Assembly: GCA_000231825.2 (NCBI GenBank)
Contig: JH720344.1
Span: forward strand, 389,968 to 453,967
Source of the DNA: Tetrahymena elliotti 4EA
Lineage: Eukaryota > Ciliophora > Oligohymenophorea > Hymenostomatida > Tetrahymenidae
DNA: 64,000 bases
Direction of reading: 5' to 3'
Both the position numbers and the translations under genes were made by a program. Positions 1 to 13,400 of the stretch are shown piece after piece. The stretch's first letter is position 1; each line of letters opens with the position of its first letter. The notes beneath the pieces were generated by a model. The model saw only the letters and a program-made list of their open reading frames with translations. It was not told the origin of the DNA and ran no database searches.

Positions 1-1265
1 CATTTTGCAAATTGAGATCCCAATTTTGAAGCTCCTATTTGATTAATATTATTTACACTTTTATATTATAAAAATAAATATTGGGTAAACCATTTTTTAT
101 AAGTAACAGAAAAGCTTCAAATTTTAATGAAATCTGAAAAAAGTAATGAATCAATGAGTAAAATGAGTAAATAGGCCAAATAAATTTCAAGTAAACCAAT
201 TCAAATTAGTTAGCCAACTACTTACACATAGAGAAATCTTTAATTATTCTTTCAATAATGTATAATTAATATTGAAGCTATCTTACGCTAGATCAAGAGT
301 CAATGTTTATAGATGAGGGCACTTTGCTAATTCAGATCCTAATGCTAACACACCCTTTACACCAATATTACTCCTGCTTTTAAAAAATAAAAATATATTA
401 TATTCAATATTGAATGAAGGAATATTTAAAAATGAGAAAAAAATATAAATTTGAATTCAATATGATCTGAAAATAGAACAAATAAAAATTAATGGATGAG
501 TCAAATAAATAGCACCAACCTAAATTAGTTATATACTCATAAATTAAAGCCTTTATTTACTCACTCAAAAAAATATTATATATTAGAATGCTATTTTTAC
601 CTTAGATGAAGAGTTAAAGTTTAGAGATTAGAACATTTTGCTAACTGAAATCCTAATTCCTGTGCTCCCATGTAACCAATATTATAATTTCTTTTAAAAA
701 TATGTTAAAATAAAGAATGAATTAAGAAATATTTAAAAGAGCAAGAATAGCATAAAAAATTGAACTAAATCTTAAAATAAAAATGAGCCAAACAAGCAAA
801 TATCAAGCAAATCAACCCAAAATAGTAAGCAATAAGCTCATAAATTAAATAAATTAAAGTAGTATTAGCTCAAAAATAAATTATTAATATAGAAGCACTA
901 TTTTTACTCTAGTAGAAGAGTCAAAGTTTAGAGATTCTCACATTTTGTTAAACTATTTATTAATCCTTCTAGCCCAATTCTGCCAATATTTCTTTAACTT
1001 TTAAAGAATTAAAAAGAAAAATTTTTTAAATGAGAAAAACTTAAAAATTAGAATTAAATCATAAAAAAATATTTAAAATAAATAACAAGGAAGACAAACA
1101 AGCCTTTTATTATGTCACTTTATTAGTTAAAAATGAATTAAAGCACTTCTTTTAAGGTAAAGAGCGGAAGCTTATAGATTTGATATTTTAAAGAAAAATT
1201 GATTAATAGTTTTACACTAAGTCAATATGAAGATTCAAGTATGAAGCTAAATTAGAGCTTAGCAA
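1..1265 (-). CDS. Leucine-rich-repeat protein, partial (runs off left edge)
   Basis: Read on the minus strand with TAA/TAG as Gln, this region holds regularly spaced exons at 1216..1265 (first recognisable), 908..997, 601..690, 287..376 and <1..57. Each complete internal exon is exactly 90 nt, starts after an AG acceptor, ends before a GT donor and is in phase 2 on both sides. Each encodes one repeat of the form NIGxxGxxxLxxxLxKCxNL followed by QTLTLxL, the ribonuclease-inhibitor/RanGAP-like LRR pattern. The 5' exon encodes a cap-like stretch ending LNLHIDL and is closely related to the 5' exon of the neighbouring LRR gene at 1564-6412. The true start codon lies upstream and could not be fixed. 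The 3' end is outside the window. Such repeats normally form protein-binding solenoids; the partner is unknown. No signal peptide or membrane segment was seen. Confidence 0.7.
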
Positions 1266-1563
1266 CTTTAAATAAATAAATATGAAAATATATTTCTATC
1301 AATAAAGAAATTGAGGTACATCTTTAAGATTTTAAAAATACTTTATATTTTAAATCATCATTTATTATTTTTTTAAATTTGTTTAGATTTTAAATTGATA
1401 TTTTATTAATTAATAATTATTGATTACGATATTTTTTAAGAAGAAATAATAAATTAAGTTATTTATTTAAATAATAAAAATGGATGTTTAAATATAAAAA
1501 ATACAAAATAAAAGAATCTAACTAATTAGATTAAAAAGTTTAAGTAAAAAATGTAAATGAAAA

Positions 1564-4500
1564 TCATAAGTTTATATATAATTATAAGTCAACTAATTTT
1601 TTTGTTTTTAATATCTTTGATCTTATTCTCTCAATGCAATCTTCACCAATATTATTCTCACTTTTTAAAATTAACAAAATTAATATTGAATAAAAGAAAG
1701 AGAAAAAACAAAAATTGGTTTAAAAATAAATTTCAAGTAATCATACTTAAATTAATCAGAAAGCTCATAAATTAAAATATCAAAATTGTATTATTTATAT
1801 TGAAACATGAAAAATACTTTAGCTCAAGAATCAAAGTTAAAAGATTAGAACATTTTGCTAACTGAGATCCTAATCCTTAAGCACCATATCTACCTATCTC
1901 ACAATTACTTTTAAAAAGTATGGATATTGAGTAAAGAAATATATTTTTAAAAGAATGAGAAAAACATCAAAATTTGAATTCAATATGAAAATGAAAAATA
2001 GAAATTATTTATTCATAATCCAAACAATAACTAAATCATCAAATCAGTGGGTAGTTGCATATAAATTCAAATCTTTATTTATTTAAAAATGTAATTTTAA
2101 TATTGAAACATTGTATTTACTTCATCTCAAGAATCAAGGTTTTGAGATTAGAGCATTTTGCTAACTCCTATCCTAAAGCTTGAGCCCCAAGTTCACCAAT
2201 ATATAAATTGCCACTTTTAAAAATGATAAAAATAAATATTAATAAGAGAGATATTTAAAAGAATGAGAAAAAATCACATTTTTAATTCAATTAGAAAAAA
2301 ACAAATAAAAATAAATAAATGAGCTACATAAATAAATAAATAACACATAAATTAAAATTAGTTATTTATACAAAAATGTATAATTAATATTGAAACACTA
2401 TTTTTACTTCAACTCAAGAGATAAAGTTTGGAGATTACAGAATTTTGCTAACTCAGATCCTAGCCTAAATGCTCCTATGTCACGAATATTATTTTCACTT
2501 TTAGCAAATTTAAAAATGAAAATCTTTAGAGAAACAGTGAATAGAAAGAATGACAAAAAAATAAAAATCTTAAATTAAAGTCTTTATTTATTCATTTCAA
2601 AATGAATTATTAATATTAAAACACTATTTTTACTTAATCTCAAGAGCCAAAGTTAAGAGATTAGAGCATTTTGCTAACTCACATCCTAACTCTTACGCTC
2701 CCATGTCACCTATATCATTTTCCCTTTTAAAAATAAAAAAAATATTGAAAAAAGAAATGTTTGATTGAGAAAACATCACAGTTTGAATTAAATCTGAAAA
2801 CAACAAATAAAATAATTGAGCCAAGCAAATATCAAGAAAATCAATCTAAATTAGCCAGTTAATTGCTCATAATTTAAAATCTTTACTACAAAATTCAAAA
2901 ATACTTAGTATTAAAACACAATTTTTACCATAGATGAAGAGATAAGTTTTATAGATTAGAACATTTTGCTAACCCAGATCCTAATCCTTAAGAGCCTACT
3001 TCTCCAATTTTATTCTGACTTTTAAAAGACCAAATAAATATCACATAAGCAAACCAAAATTAGTCAGTTACGAATAATTTAAATATTATTCCTTCTAAAA
3101 TGGATTATGAATATTAAAATACTATTTTTACTTGAGCTCAAGAGTTAGATTTTAGAGGTTAGAGCATTTTCCTAACTCAGATCCTAATCCTTATGCACCA
3201 AGTTATTCAATATTGTTGTAACTTTTAAAAAATTGTAAAAATAAATCTTTGAGAATAAAAAGTGGAAAATTTTATTGAAATATAAAGAGAGCAAATTCAA
3301 TTAATGAACGAGCGAGCCAAGCCAAGCCAAAGAAGTAAAGTAAACTAACCTAAATTTGTCAGTTGTTCATAATTTAAATTCTTTATTTATCTACAAAAAT
3401 TATTTTATTTATTTTAAAGAGCTATTTTTACTTAAGCTCCAGAGTTAAATTTTAGAGATTAGAACATTTTGCTAACTCAGATGCTAATCTTTCTGCCCCC
3501 ATCTCACCAATATTATTTTCCCTTTAAAAATTATCAAAATAAATATTAAAAAAAGACATTTTATTTTTAAAAGAATCAGAAAAACATAAAATTTTGAATA
3601 AATCAAAAATCAAGGCATAAAAATAAATAATGAGTAAAATAATTAATATCGAATGAACCAAGCCAAAATAATCAGCATCCAATAAATTAAAGCCTTTAAC
3701 TATCCATACAAAAATTCATTTATAATATTATTATAACCTTAGGTAAAGAGACAAAGTTTAGATTTTTAAGCATTTTGCTAACTGAGTTCCGAGTCCTTAA
3801 GCCCCCATGTCACCAATATTATTTTCCCTAAAAGAAAATTACAAAAATAAATACTGAAAAAAGGGAGAATAGAAAGAGAAAAACATAAAATGTGATTAAA
3901 ATTTGGAAAAAAATAAATTCTTACCAGAGCTCAAGAGTCAAATTTGATAGATTGTAACATTTTGCTAACTCAGAGCCTAATCCTTATGCACCCTGTTCAC
4001 CAATATTATTTTCCCTTTTTATTTATAGAAGTTTAAAATAAATTAGAAAAATAAAATTAAAAATTGAAGAATGAGGTAAACAAAGATCAAGTAAATTAGT
4101 CAATCAGTTTCTCGTAAATCAAAATATTTATTTATTCTTGCAAAAATATTTAAAAATTAAACTCTCTTTTTACCTTAAGTCAAGAGTTAAAGTTTTGAGA
4201 TTAGAACATTTTGCTAACTCATATCCTAAGCCTTAAGCACCCATTTTGCCAATATTATTGTAACTTTAAAAAATAATATAGTAATAAATATAAAATAATG
4301 TAGTAACTTTTATAGGTAGAGAAAACATAAAAATTCGAATGCAATCTTAAAACTACAAATAAGAACTTATGAATGGGTCAAATAAATATCAAGTAAGCAA
4401 ACCCATATTAGTCATTCAGCAACTCATAAATTAAAATGTTAATTTAAAAAATGGTTAACATGAAACACTATTTTTTTTTACCAGAGCTTAAGAGTTAAAG

Positions 4501-6412
4501 CTTAAAGATTAAAACATTTTGCTAATTCAGATCCTAAACCTTGAGTTCCTATTTCCCCAATATCATTTTTACTTTTAGAAAATTATTAAAATGAATATTT
4601 AATTAAGTAATTTTTAATGAATGAAGATAAAAAATTGAATGAAATACGAAATAGAAGTGAATGAATGAACCAGATAAATATAAGTTAGTCAGTTAACACA
4701 CAATTCATAAATTAAAGTATTTATTTATTCTTTTGAAAGTGAATTATTAATTATTAAACTTTTATTTTACTCTAGCTGAAGAGTCAAAGTTTAGAGTTTA
4801 GAGCATTTTGCTAATTGAGATCCTAATCCTTATGCTCCCACCTACCCAATATTATTATATCTTAAAAAATTAAATATTAAATAAAGAAATAGTTAAAAGA
4901 AGAGAAAAACATAGAATTAAATCTCAAATCAACAAATTAAAATCAATGAATGAGCAAGCAATTCTAACAAATATCAAGTTAAAAAAACTCAGAAATAAAA
5001 ACTGAATTATTTATTCTTTCAAAAAGCATTATTAATATTGAAGAGGTATTTTTACTAGAGTTCAAGAGTCAAATTTTAAAGATTAGAGCACTTTGCTAAC
5101 TCAGATGCTAATCCTTAAGCTCCTATTTCACCTATTTTATTCCTACTTTTTAAAATTATAAAAATAAATATGGAAGAAAGAGATATTTAAAAAAATGAGA
5201 AAAAAAATAAGAATTAAATTTGAAAATAACAAATAAAATCAAATGAATCAGCAAAACAGATATCAAACAAACCAAAATAAATTAAGGCAGCTCATAAATA
5301 AAAATATTTATTTGTCATTCGAAAATTCTTTATTAATCAAATGCTATTTTTACTTGAGCTGAAGAGTCAAATCTTAGAGGTTAGTGCATTTTGCTAATTG
5401 AGATCCTAATCTTTGAAAGCCTACTTCGCTAATTTTATTCATACTTTTTAAATATTTTAAAAATGCATTTTGTAATAAGAAATATTTAAACGAAAAAGAA
5501 AAGCATAAAGATCAGAATTAAATCTGAAAATAAATAAAAATGAATATATTCTTTGAAAAATGGATAATTAAATTTAACACTATTTTTACCCTAAATGAAG
5601 AGTCAATGATTAGAGATTAGAGCATTTTGCTAACTCAGATCCTAACCCTTATACACCATTTTCACCAATACTATTAGACCTTTTAAAAAATTATCAGAAG
5701 AAATTATTAATTTTGAAACACAATTTTTACCATAGCTAAAGAGTCAAAGTTTAGAGATTAGAGCATTTTGCTAACTCAGCTCCTAATCCTTATGCGCACA
5801 AGTCATCAATATTTTTTTCCCTTTCAAAGAATTATTCAAAAAGAAAACTTAAAAGAATGAGAAAAAATAAAAAATTTGAATTAAATTCGAAAAAAACAAA
5901 TAAAAATGAATGAGCTAAGTAAGCTCAATAAATATAACCCAAATGAGTCAGTAAGTTTCATAAATTATGTTTTTTTACTATGAATTGAAAATTGTTAACA
6001 TTGAAACACTATTTTTACGTTAGGTCAAGAGTCAAAGTTTACAGATTTGAGCATTTTGCTAATACTGATCCTAATTTTAAGACATCCTTTTACTCAATAT
6101 CTCCACAACTTTTTAAAAATTATAAATAATTATTGAATAAAAAAAATATTAAAACAAATTTGAATAAAATCTAAAAATAAAAAGAAAAATGAATGAATGA
6201 ATAAATGAGCTAAATAAATACCAAGTAAATCAACTCTTTAACTCTTTTTTAAAAAATATTTATTTCCTCATTTAAAAATTAATAATTAACATTAAATGAA
6301 CTATTTTTAACCAAGGAGTAGATAGAGATTTGATTATTTTAGAGAAAAATGAATCATTTTACCTTAACTCAATATGAAGATTAAAGTAATAAGTTAAGTT
6401 ACAGCTTAGTAA
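1564..6412 (-). CDS. Leucine-rich-repeat protein, one repeat per exon
   Basis: Minus-strand gene built from at least 19 exons: 6363..6412 (first recognisable), 6019..6108, 5731..5820, 5590..5679, 5354..5443, 5056..5145, 4771..4860, 4482..4571, 4174..4263, 3925..4014, 3738..3827, 3432..3521, 3132..3221, 2929..3018, 2634..2723, 2408..2497, 2121..2213, 1818..1907 and 1564..1660. Sixteen exons are exactly 90 nt and one is 93. All have phase-2 boundaries, so each adds one 30-residue LRR (typical: ENNIGEQGAQGLGSELAKC then xNLxNLTLEL). The last exon reads ENNIGEDCIERIRSKIL and onward to TGA at 1564. The listed exons sum to 1680 nt (560 codons). Introns are about 50 to 240 nt. The start codon upstream of 6412 was not resolved: the frame meets a TGA near 6435, so another 5' exon is likely. 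The family (RNI-like LRR) is clear; the function and binding partner are not. Confidence 0.75.
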
Positions 6413-7442
6413 CTTTAAATATATAAAAATTAAAATATTTTATCATATCTATCATAATTGAAGTACTTCATTAAAATCTGAAAAATATTTTATTTTCTAC
6501 ACCCACATTATTTTTAAAATATTGTTTTGATATTATTTTGTTAATTAGAGTATTATGTTTTATTTTCTCAGTGCAATTTATAATTTATGTGATATATATT
6601 GTAACTCTCAGCCACTATGACAATTGAATAATATTATGTCTATTTGTTATATTTGTTATGATTGTATAAAATTTAAACAAGAGAATCTATGCTATGATAT
6701 TTATATTGATGGAAAACTTTTTTACATACAAATATTTTTTGTTTAAATTTTAATAAATGAATAAAAAAATGTAATTTATATTATTTACTAATAAAGCATG
6801 AATGTAAAATTTAAATTTGATAAGATTTGTAAGTAGTTTTTTGTAATAAATAGCCTTTAGTATTATTTTATCATTAGATTCAAAGAAAAATTCCAATGAA
6901 ATAAATTAAGAGAAAAAAATTCAATTAATAGAGATGTAAGAAATATTGTGAAAATTGATGAAATTGTTAATCTATTTTTTTAAATTTCTATTATTACTTC
7001 ATACAGAAATAGAATCAGCTTTATCTATTGTGTCATATAATAAAAGCCTTTAATATTATTTTAGCATTTGATGTGAAGAAAAATTCCAATCAAATTGATC
7101 AATAAAAGAAAAAAAAATAAAAAAATGAGTCATGAATTAAATAAATATGTTATTTGATAAGTAAATAGATTTTTAATATATTTGAATAATTTATTTTAAA
7201 TAAACTTATAAATACATTTAATTTTTAATTTCTATTGAAAATGAAAGTCATTAATATTTAAAGATTAAAATTGAATTCATAATTGATATGTTATACCCAA
7301 TTTTATACAAATTAAAATATGATGACTTGCTTACAAAAAAGTGATAAAAAATTAGTGCTTGCTATTTAAATTTTAGAAGGATTTATTTGATTATTATTTA
7401 CTTACTGGTTGATAAACAAATAGGCTAATCAATTAAAAAACA
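6413..7442. other. Intergenic, AT-rich, with an imperfect direct repeat
   Basis: No gene is seen. It should hold the promoter and 5' exon of the minus-strand LRR gene and the promoter of the plus-strand gene at 7443. Two related stretches of about 70 bp, near 6861-6930 and 7047-7115, share the words gcctttartattattttakc and gaagaaaaattccaat; their role is unknown. Confidence 0.6.
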
Positions 7443-10400
7443 ATGAAAAGCATAAGGAAATATAAATTCTCTCTAATTATTTATCTGTTTTTAAAAATAG
7501 TTTTTAGCTAAACCTGCTCAAAGCAAGGAGAAATTTATGATTTTGTTCATGATCAGTGCTTAAAATGTCATGATAATTGTAATACTTGCAGCGGTTTAAC
7601 TTAAAATGATTGTTTGACTTGTAAGAATAATTATTTTAGAAGTGAATCTGATAATACTTGCAAATATGACTGCGGTTAGAGAATGTTTTTTAATTCATAA
7701 ACGAATTTATGCAATTATTGCCAAAATTTCGGCTGTGAAAAATGTGATCAAAGCTAGTAATGCATTAAATGTAGTGAACCATTAATTTAAGATTAGCAAT
7801 AAAGATGTATATTAAATGAAAATGCTTGTGAGGTCTCATAATATTATTCTTTATTTTAAAAATAATGTTCTTATTAATGTGGAGAAAATGAAATAAAAGA
7901 TTAAAACACTGAATTATGTATCCCCATTTAGAATTGTAATTATTTAGAAGAAGCATAAGAAACTGTTTATGATATGACAAATTCTATTTTTAAATTTATT
8001 GATAATGGATTTCTACTTTAAGGTTAAAACCTTTGTGTGTTCTAACTATTTGATTAAAGTTTAGAGGTAGTTTAAGTTAAATTACTAGCAGATAATCCAA
8101 AACCCAAGGTAACAACATCCTTTGGTTTACTAAATTTTATAGATGGAAACATTGGAGGATGTTAAACTTTAGAAAAAACAATAGGTTTTAATTTCTTAAC
8201 AAATTAAATTGAGTTTGAAATAAGTAGTAATTAATACAATATTTAGTATTCCACTTTCTAATTAGATGCAGTTAACCACTTGCTAGTTTTATAGAATGTT
8301 AATGGAGATTTTTTATTATATGATTACTTGAAGAATGAGGAGATTTTCAAAGACAAAGACTTTGAATATCTCTATTATTTTTGGAACATAGATATTTCAC
8401 AATAAATATACTTTTTTTAGACATATAATACAAATTTTGTAATTTTATTCATATAATTTTTTATTGAGTTTATTTTTATTTTAAAGGATACAATGAATAC
8501 TACAATCTACTTCAGATTATAAAATAAGATGGTTCTTTTTGAGATCAATTTCGTAGAAATTCATGTAATCAACTTGTCCTAAATGATTTTTCTTGCTCGT
8601 AATAATCTTGAAGGAAATTACTACTTTTTAAAATAAGATTTGAATACAACATCTTATTAAATAATAAAATAACTAGATTCTAATTATGTGTACTAACTAG
8701 CTTTACTTAGAAGATGACAAATAATTATTGTTTTTAACCAAAAAACAATTTTCCAGTGTTTTCTGTATCTTGATGATGTAGTAGTACATGATGTCTTATA
8801 AATTAATTTTTATGGTTTTTGGATGTTTGACTCTATTAATTTTTATCAAAAATCAAATTCAACATTTATTATTTTGTGCAAATCTGGCTATATATTTTAT
8901 AATGAATTAGACCTTTAGCAATTCAGAGAAATTGATTTGTGGTAAATGAGTTATTATGCTTTTTAACCTAATTATGAAATGCAATCCATAATAACAAAAA
9001 TAATGAACTAGTAGTTATTCATCTTTTTAAAAAGTGAGAACTAAATTTTTAAAATCCAATTCAATATCCCCCAAAATGATGAAAAAATACTTGATAGAAG
9101 AGTGATTTCAACATCAAAGCAAAGTTAAGAGGTAGTAGAGAATAGAAAAAACTATTTAGAAACTATTGACAAAGATGATAATAGTAATATATTTATTGCT
9201 AATTATGAGAATATAGAGTTTAATTTAGCAATAAGCATCAAAATTTACTTGCCTTATTTATAAAATTTGGAAATATAAAGAAGTTATCTAAATTAATTTT
9301 AAGAATTTTATCTATTTAAGTTTGATAAAAGTATTTAGTATTTAGGTAATAACTAGGTACTATATTTTATGCAAACATCCTATACTGAGTGTAGATTTAT
9401 CATAAAAGATATTCAAAATGGATAAATTATTTTTAATTATTTAGGTTTATACAATGTTTAGCTATCTAATACATATTATTTTTCCTATTTTGAGCATTTA
9501 GGCTTTCTTTTTTTAAGAGTTCCATTTACACTGTTCAATAATTCTAAAGTGGTAGAATTTTACGAATTTGATTTAATGTAGTCATATACTTTGAAATATT
9601 ATAATTTCAAAGATCAAAAATTGCTTTTTATAGATGAATAAGTACAGTTTTTTGCTTTTGATCTAAATATTTTGTAAAAGGAATAATACTTTAGTGGATT
9701 AAATAATAAAGTAATTAGATTGCTAGAGGCTAATATTATTGAGAAAGGTAAATTATAAAAGACAACTGTAACTTTTAACAAATCAATATATTTAATAACA
9801 GAGAATTTAATTTAAGAATATGAAATAATAAACAACAGATTTGTCGATAATAAAGTAATAGTTAGTGGAAATTTCTAGTGTGTGATTTACTAAGAATAAA
9901 TACTTTTATTAATAAATAAGGAAATTCAATTTTACAATTAATAACTAGTTTTAATCAAAAAACTGATTGTTCCTTTTGATTATCTATCAAATAAACCTTA
10001 ATTTAGAATCGACCAATTTTTATTTTTTATAGATTAAACCTGCTTATATTAATTTGATTTATTTTCATCACAAATAAAAAAATTAGATTTTTAAGCATCA
10101 TCTATAATTGATATATTACATTTAATAAAATAAAAACGCTTTCATTTAATTCTAGACATAAGCTATTATCAAATATTGATAAAAATATCTATTTAGGACT
10201 CCAAGAAAATGTATTTAAAATACATTACAATATTTAAAACAAGCCTCTTTCAGTCATAGACTAAAGATTGTCTGATTAAAAAATAATATTCTCTTACTTA
10301 GACAAAGACATGCAACTGAGTTACTTTTATGATAAATTAAAAGGATAAATAATAAAAATAAATGTTTTGAATAACTAAATTCTCAAAATTTTAAATTTTT

Positions 10401-13400
10401 CTGATTAATTTTAGCAAATATTAGTAGATCAATTTCAAGATATATTTATATATTCTTAAACTGATGGATCATTAAAAATATTTAATCCTAATTTAAATAG
10501 TGAATAAATATAATTAATCATAAAATTCACTGGTATATAGAGAATGGAAATATGCTAATCATCAAGTTAAATAGCAGTTCAAACAACTTCAAATTAAATT
10601 TTTATTCTTAATGTAATTTGTTTGTTTCAAATATTTTTAAATATTTTTTCATTTTTCATTCTTTAGTTTTAAGGAAATAATAGAAATGGGACATACTTAG
10701 ATTTAAATGATATACTGCCTTACATAAAGTCTAAAAAACCTTTAATTTTTTAGATTTAATGCAAAAATAATTTGATTTTCGCTTAATCTCCTTTGCTGAA
10801 ACTCTTTAACCTAAATGATGGATCCGTTAGTTAATTTTAATTGGTAAATTTTTATTTTTTATTTTGTAAATTAAAAAATATTTTTTATTTTTAGGATAGT
10901 TATGAATGAGTATTATTAAAATAACTTAAATTCTAATCCAATCATAGACGTTTAAAATGCAATTATAATATACCCTCATAGCTTTTTTAATTAATACTTC
11001 AGGAAGGGATAATAAATTATTGAATAATAATTATATAATTTTGTTTCTCCTTTTACAGAAATGTATTATGATATTCAAAATAATCAATTAATTGTGCTAG
11101 TTGGAAGTCAAAGCTCAGTAGTAGTTATAGACTTTGAGAAATCATTCCAAAATTTAAATATTTAACTTAATCTAATTTTTTAAGAAATTTGACATGTTTT
11201 ATTCCTGAATATGAATCTATAATTATAATTGATTAAACACCTTAAATGTACTAATACAATTATATCAAAAACACAACAAATATAATAGCTATCTAATTTA
11301 CTTAAACAATTTAAATATTACCAGACTTGAAAAATAACTTCATTTATATCTTAACTCAATAATCTGCTCATGTCTTTAAATTTCCAGATATATAATATTT
11401 TTAAAGTTTCAATGATAACTTTGTCTAAAACAATTCAAGTTATAGCTATGCCACTTTAGTGCCTGAAATAAGTGCTTTGTTTATAATAAGATAAGACTCT
11501 GTAGTTTTAACCTATGATCTTATTTAATCTATAATTCAAGAAGAAAAGACCTTAACTAGTGAAATCTCAATTTAATTTCTATAATTCAATAACTTTATAG
11601 TTACCTATGATCTATAAAGTAGTTCTCTACTACTCTTTAGAGATTAGTTATTTTAGGATCAATTACTATTAGATTTAGGTTTTCTGACTCTCCAAAAGTG
11701 TGACTTATTTAAGATAGATCAAGAAAATTTTATTTTTATATCTCCATTAAAAATTTTTTTGGTATAAATTATTTTTTTTGAGAGTAAATTTTAGATTAGA
11801 AAGTATACAGAGATTAAGCAATAATCATGTTGCTGATGATCCTAATATTGGAGAATTTGTTATTCATAATGTGAAACTTAATATTACAAATAATCTCTAA
11901 TTAAATTAGAAAAATAACTTAAAATATATTCTTTTTTCAAACATAGATTTCTTAAGCATAGAAGAAAATTATATTCTTTTTGAAAATATACCAAAGGTTA
12001 TATTATTTAACATCACTATTTAATAAGTTAATAGTAAAGAATAAAATGAATAAGAATCTTTCATAATATTTAGGAATTGCTATGAGGTTATATTAGATAA
12101 TATCAAGATAGATTAAGCTAATATTAATATCTAAACACTCTTCAAATTTGAAAATACAACTAAATTATTAATTAAGAATTTAAATTTAAACAATTCTTAG
12201 TTAAATTCACTTCTTGAAGTAAATGATGCCTATTTAGTAATTCTCAATTAAATTAATCTTTAAAGTATAACAAATAGGTATCAAAACATTTTTCAATTTA
12301 TTCGAGCTTAAAAAATAGAAATTAACTCTATGGCTATTTAAAAAACTAAGTAAAACTAGATATTTAACTTTTAAGGATGCTATGATATTAATTTAAATCA
12401 GATATCTGCTAGATACATAGAAGATGTAACTTTAATATTAGCAATTCCTTACGAAGTGATGTAAATCGACCCTATCAAGAATCTAAAAATGGAATAATTT
12501 GATATTTAAGACTCTTAAAATGTTGGATTTTTAATTTAAACTAAGAATTCTTTTCTTGTTAGCTCTCAATTTAAAAATATAAATCAAAGATATACAAATT
12601 TCATTTATGCTTGGCTAACTAATTTCGAAATTATTAAATGTGATTTTTAACAGATAAATTTAAATTATGGGTTTTCTATTCTAAAACTGATGAATTTTAA
12701 TAATTTAATTATTTAATAATCTATATTTATAGGGCAATAAGGAGATTTAATATTTCTCTAAAACTAAAATTCTGGATTTTAAATTTTATTTGAAGATTTA
12801 TCATTTAAAGATAACATCTCTCACGAATAAAACAACATTTTTATTAATTTGGTTTAAGATTTAATCATAAATAAGTGTGAATTTATTAACTAAATATCAA
12901 AGCAAAATGGTGGAGCTTTAAGTGTTCTAAACTCAGCTCTAATTTTAATAAACAATTCAAGCTTTTAAATTAATTAATCTATTTAAGGAAATGGAGGATC
13001 AGTATTTATTTATTAAGTTAGAAGTATTTAAATTACTAATTCTGTATTCTAAAAAAATAAAGTCTAAAATGAATCTGGAGGAGCTATTTATGCTGATTAA
13101 AGTGAATTAAAAAATACAAATTTTTCAATAATCAATAGTATCTTTCAGTAAAATAATGCTATCTAAGGTCAAGGAGGTGCTGTAGCTATTTTAAATTGTA
13201 ATTTATACTTATTAAATACAACTATTTCATAAAATATAGCTGCTATAGGTGGAGGAATATATTACTAACAGATGATTCCTTGGATAATTTAAAATAAATA
13301 AATTTAATCATTAGAGAATAAAATAGAATAAAATACTTGTATTTTGTATGGATAAAATATTGGCTCTACATTAAGAAAAATGGATTTAAGTTATGAGAAT

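Larger units (their letters stand above)
1..6412. repeat. Dispersed ~110-bp core repeat, ~22 copies
   Basis: A recurring core (plus-strand consensus roughly gagcattttgctaactcag, then atcctaatccttatgc and ccaatattatttt) appears every 145 to 310 bp. It is explained by the LRR exons on the minus strand, including their donor and acceptor sites. The AT-rich stretches between cores are the introns and are poorly conserved, so this is a tandem exon family rather than a simple satellite. Confidence 0.85.

Noticed and set aside
2390..2578. Plus-strand frame over one repeat unit (reads FANSDPSLNAPMSR)
   Set aside because: It is the antisense of an LRR exon plus intron; the minus-strand reading has the family pattern and consistent phases.
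1..6300. Regular repeats with spacers, as in a CRISPR array or satellite
   Set aside because: Repeats are ~110 bp and variable, spacers uneven, and the cores translate on the minus strand as LRR exons with splice sites; the genome is eukaryotic.
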